Assembly: GCA_002702705.1 (NCBI GenBank)
Contig: PABH01000042.1
Coordinates: forward strand, 124,001-188,000
Length of the DNA: 64,000 bases
Source of the DNA: Anaerolineaceae bacterium
GTDB lineage: Bacteria; Chloroflexota; Anaerolineae; Anaerolineales; Anaerolineaceae
Direction of reading: 5' to 3'
The translations under genes were made by a program, and so were the position numbers. The stretch's first letter is position 1; the number at the start of each line of letters is the position of its first letter. Shown here one piece after another: positions 62,880-64,000 of this stretch. The notes beneath the pieces were generated by a model. That model made no database searches and was not told the DNA's origin. It saw only the letters and a program-made list of their open reading frames with translations.

Positions 62880-63697
62880 GCAAACAAAATCTATCCCAAC
62901 CGGAAATAGAAGATTTAGTAAACACCCTGGTTAATTCCAAAAAATATGCATCTTTGGTTTTGCCAAAAGAAACCGTGCGGGATTTAATTCTACAAGAGCT
63001 TCCGCGTCACAAACAAGTGAAACAGGCCGTACAAGCCGTTCGGAAAAAACTGCATAATGTCGTTGCTCCCTATCTGGGTGACCCGGATTATCTTCAATCA
63101 GAGATAACTTTAACCCGCCTCTACCAGGATAAAGACCAGGATCTCGTCAAAGAATATTGCCTGGAAATTTTAGACCAGCACGCCTCTACCAAAGAACGTT
63201 TGGCCATTTTGGATGAATTTTATCCTCGTCTTTTTGAAGTCACAGGCATACCAACCAGTATTTTGGATTTAGCCTGCGGTTTACATCCTTTTGGTTTACC
63301 CTGGATGAATTTACCAGCCGCAACCACTTATTTCGCTTATGACCTGCACCAGCCCCGCATCAACCTTATTAATGCTTTTTTTAAACTGGAAAACCGCCCT
63401 CCGAATGGAGTGTATCAAGATATCCTTGTTCAACCTCCGACACAACAAGCAGATGTAGCTTTCTTTTTTAAGGAAGCACATCGTTTTGAACAGCGCCAAC
63501 ATGGATGTAATCGGGATTTTTGGTTGGCTTTGCAGGTTAAGTTTTTACTGGTATCCTTACCTATAGCCAGCCTGAGTGGAAAACATGATCTGACCGATAA
63601 ACACCGGCGGTTGGTTTATGAAACCATCCAGGGTTTTCATTGGGAGGTAACCGAAATCCCCTTTAAGAACGAACTGGTATTTTGCATTCGGAAATGA
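62876..63697 (+). CDS. divergent Arm/Rmt-family methyltransferase paralog
   Basis: This 273-residue protein is a second Arm/Rmt-like enzyme, fused by an ATGA overlap to the first. It keeps HASTKERL (102-109) and the SAM motif DLACGLHPFGL (131-141), but the K-T/L-[IL]-P-x-L-E-x motif reads FFKEAHRFEQ (197-206), and the target-side motif SFP[ST][KR]SL[GS]G reads SLPIASLSG (227-235), with the following K-G-M lost. The protein is probably still able to bind SAM but changed at the RNA-contacting and catalytic region. It could methylate another nucleotide, act as a partner subunit, or be degenerating. The intact frame and normal length argue against decay. Confidence 0.82.
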   Translation: MSKQNLSQPEIEDLVNTLVNSKKYASLVLPKETVRDLILQELPRHKQVKQAVQAVRKKLHNVVAPYLGDPDYLQSEITLTRLYQDKDQDLVKEYCLEILDQHASTKERLAILDEFYPRLFEVTGIPTSILDLACGLHPFGLPWMNLPAATTYFAYDLHQPRINLINAFFKLENRPPNGVYQDILVQPPTQQADVAFFFKEAHRFEQRQHGCNRDFWLALQVKFLLVSLPIASLSGKHDLTDKHRRLVYETIQGFHWEVTEIPFKNELVFCIRK

Positions 63698-63698
63698 T

Positions 63699-64000
63699 AT
63701 GAAAAAACGCAAAAAAAACCGAACAAACACCGAACCAGTAAATCCCTTAGAGGATATGTTAAACCGTTTTCAAAATTTATTACCAGCGGATCAATGGAAT
63801 TTAGTACTGGAAGAACTTAATCAGCCCTATTACCAGGCGGTTCGGCTGAATCCATTAAAAACAGACAAGTCAATTGATGACATTGCAGACAAATATCAGT
63901 GGGCTTACAAACCCGTACCGTATTGTGATACCGGTTTTTGGATCACCGAAAACTCACTCCCGCTTAGTAAAACGGTAGAACACCAAATGGGGCATTATTA
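63699..64000 (+). CDS. RsmF/NSUN-type rRNA (cytosine-C5)-methyltransferase, N-terminal part
   Basis: The frame starts one base after the previous stop and runs off the window (100 codons seen). The basic start MKKRKKNRTN is followed by the RsmF/YebU-NSUN N1 region: YYQAVRLNPLK (residues about 44-54), then WAYKPVPYCDTGFWI and KTVEHQMGHYY, matching the family pattern RLNxLK...PVPWC..GFW....GKT.EH..G.YY.QE. The catalytic Cys pair lies beyond the window. Bacterial RsmF methylates C1407 of 16S rRNA (also C1400/C1404 in Thermus), two nucleotides from G1405, which fits the adjacent Arm-family genes. RsmB-type specificity cannot be excluded. Confidence 0.82.
   Translation, partial: MKKRKKNRTNTEPVNPLEDMLNRFQNLLPADQWNLVLEELNQPYYQAVRLNPLKTDKSIDDIADKYQWAYKPVPYCDTGFWITENSLPLSKTVEHQMGHY

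Noticed and set aside
62076-63697. Recently acquired mobile aminoglycoside-resistance cassette
   Set aside because: There is no insertion sequence, integron site or plasmid gene nearby. The genes overlap their neighbours by four bases and share the window's base usage, which fits a resident chromosomal operon.
1-64000. tRNA, rRNA, CRISPR array, prophage or transposase genes
   Set aside because: I looked through gaps and frames and saw no cloverleaf-like sequence, regular spacer-repeat array, phage structural gene or transposase motif.

Overview
The window reads as chromosomal DNA of a low-to-mid GC, Gram-positive-like (monoderm) Chloroflexota bacterium, most likely class Anaerolineae. This is inferred from several features together: a tungsten aldehyde:ferredoxin oxidoreductase, a sortase and LytR-CpsA-Psr protein beside several lipoproteins, a LacI-sensor/histidine-kinase/receiver/AraC hybrid regulator, and a secreted protease ending in the hydrophobic-plus-Arg tail (VYIPLTVR) that I associate with exported Anaerolineae proteins. 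Genes are dense, with many 4-base ATGA overlaps. I found no rRNA, tRNA, insertion sequence, prophage or CRISPR array. Species-level assignment is not possible by eye.

Layout. 1-6801: DNA end-processing nuclease SbcD (5' end outside the window), a CNNM/CorC membrane protein, SbcC and two GT4 glycosyltransferases, mostly overlapping. 7004-12752: secreted metzincin protease, CBS-pair protein, YibE/F membrane protein and oligoendopeptidase F. 13174-16535: a 50-residue glycine-zipper microprotein, an EamA transporter, then a MoaD-like carrier with the tungsten oxidoreductase. 16717-22994: membrane diguanylate cyclase, dynamin-like GTPase, small unknown gene, class II aldolase and a leucine-rich-repeat protein. 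23144-26165: compact copper-resistance operon copA-copZ-csoR (minus strand) with a visible promoter and CsoR-type operator. 26279-34971: cell-envelope and housekeeping genes (LCP protein, PIG-L deacetylase, second diguanylate cyclase, signal peptidase I, phosphofructokinase, sortase). 35095-38770: a four-gene operon of an IclR-HTH/flavin-type split-barrel fusion regulator plus an NMT1/THI5-type ABC importer, with promoter and a perfect palindromic operator. 39013-44263: DeoC, CDF transporter, an alpha/beta hydrolase broken by one in-frame amber codon, AlaX and ProS.

44331-57217 is a beta-glucan utilisation locus on the minus strand: a LacI-family sensor fused to a hybrid histidine kinase, a LacI DNA-binding domain standing alone, a sugar ABC importer, two GH16 glucanases and a 1151-residue GH94/GH149/GH161-like phosphorylase. 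Two 14-bp LacI-type operators flank the small LacI gene. The likely scheme is outside cleavage by the lipoprotein GH16, import, then cytoplasmic hydrolysis and phosphorolysis.

57342-60917 holds an S9 peptidase, thioredoxin, a GNAT acetyltransferase and a LysE-type exporter. The most striking block is 60976-64000: a divergent tRNA-guanine transglycosylase paralog, two tandem members of the Arm/Rmt 16S rRNA m7G1405 methyltransferase family, and the start of an RsmF/NSUN-type rRNA m5C methyltransferase, genes overlapping or one base apart. Arm/Rmt and RsmF enzymes modify neighbouring nucleotides of the ribosomal decoding site, so this looks like a chromosomal RNA-modification operon aimed at the A site, with a base-exchange enzyme of unknown target attached.
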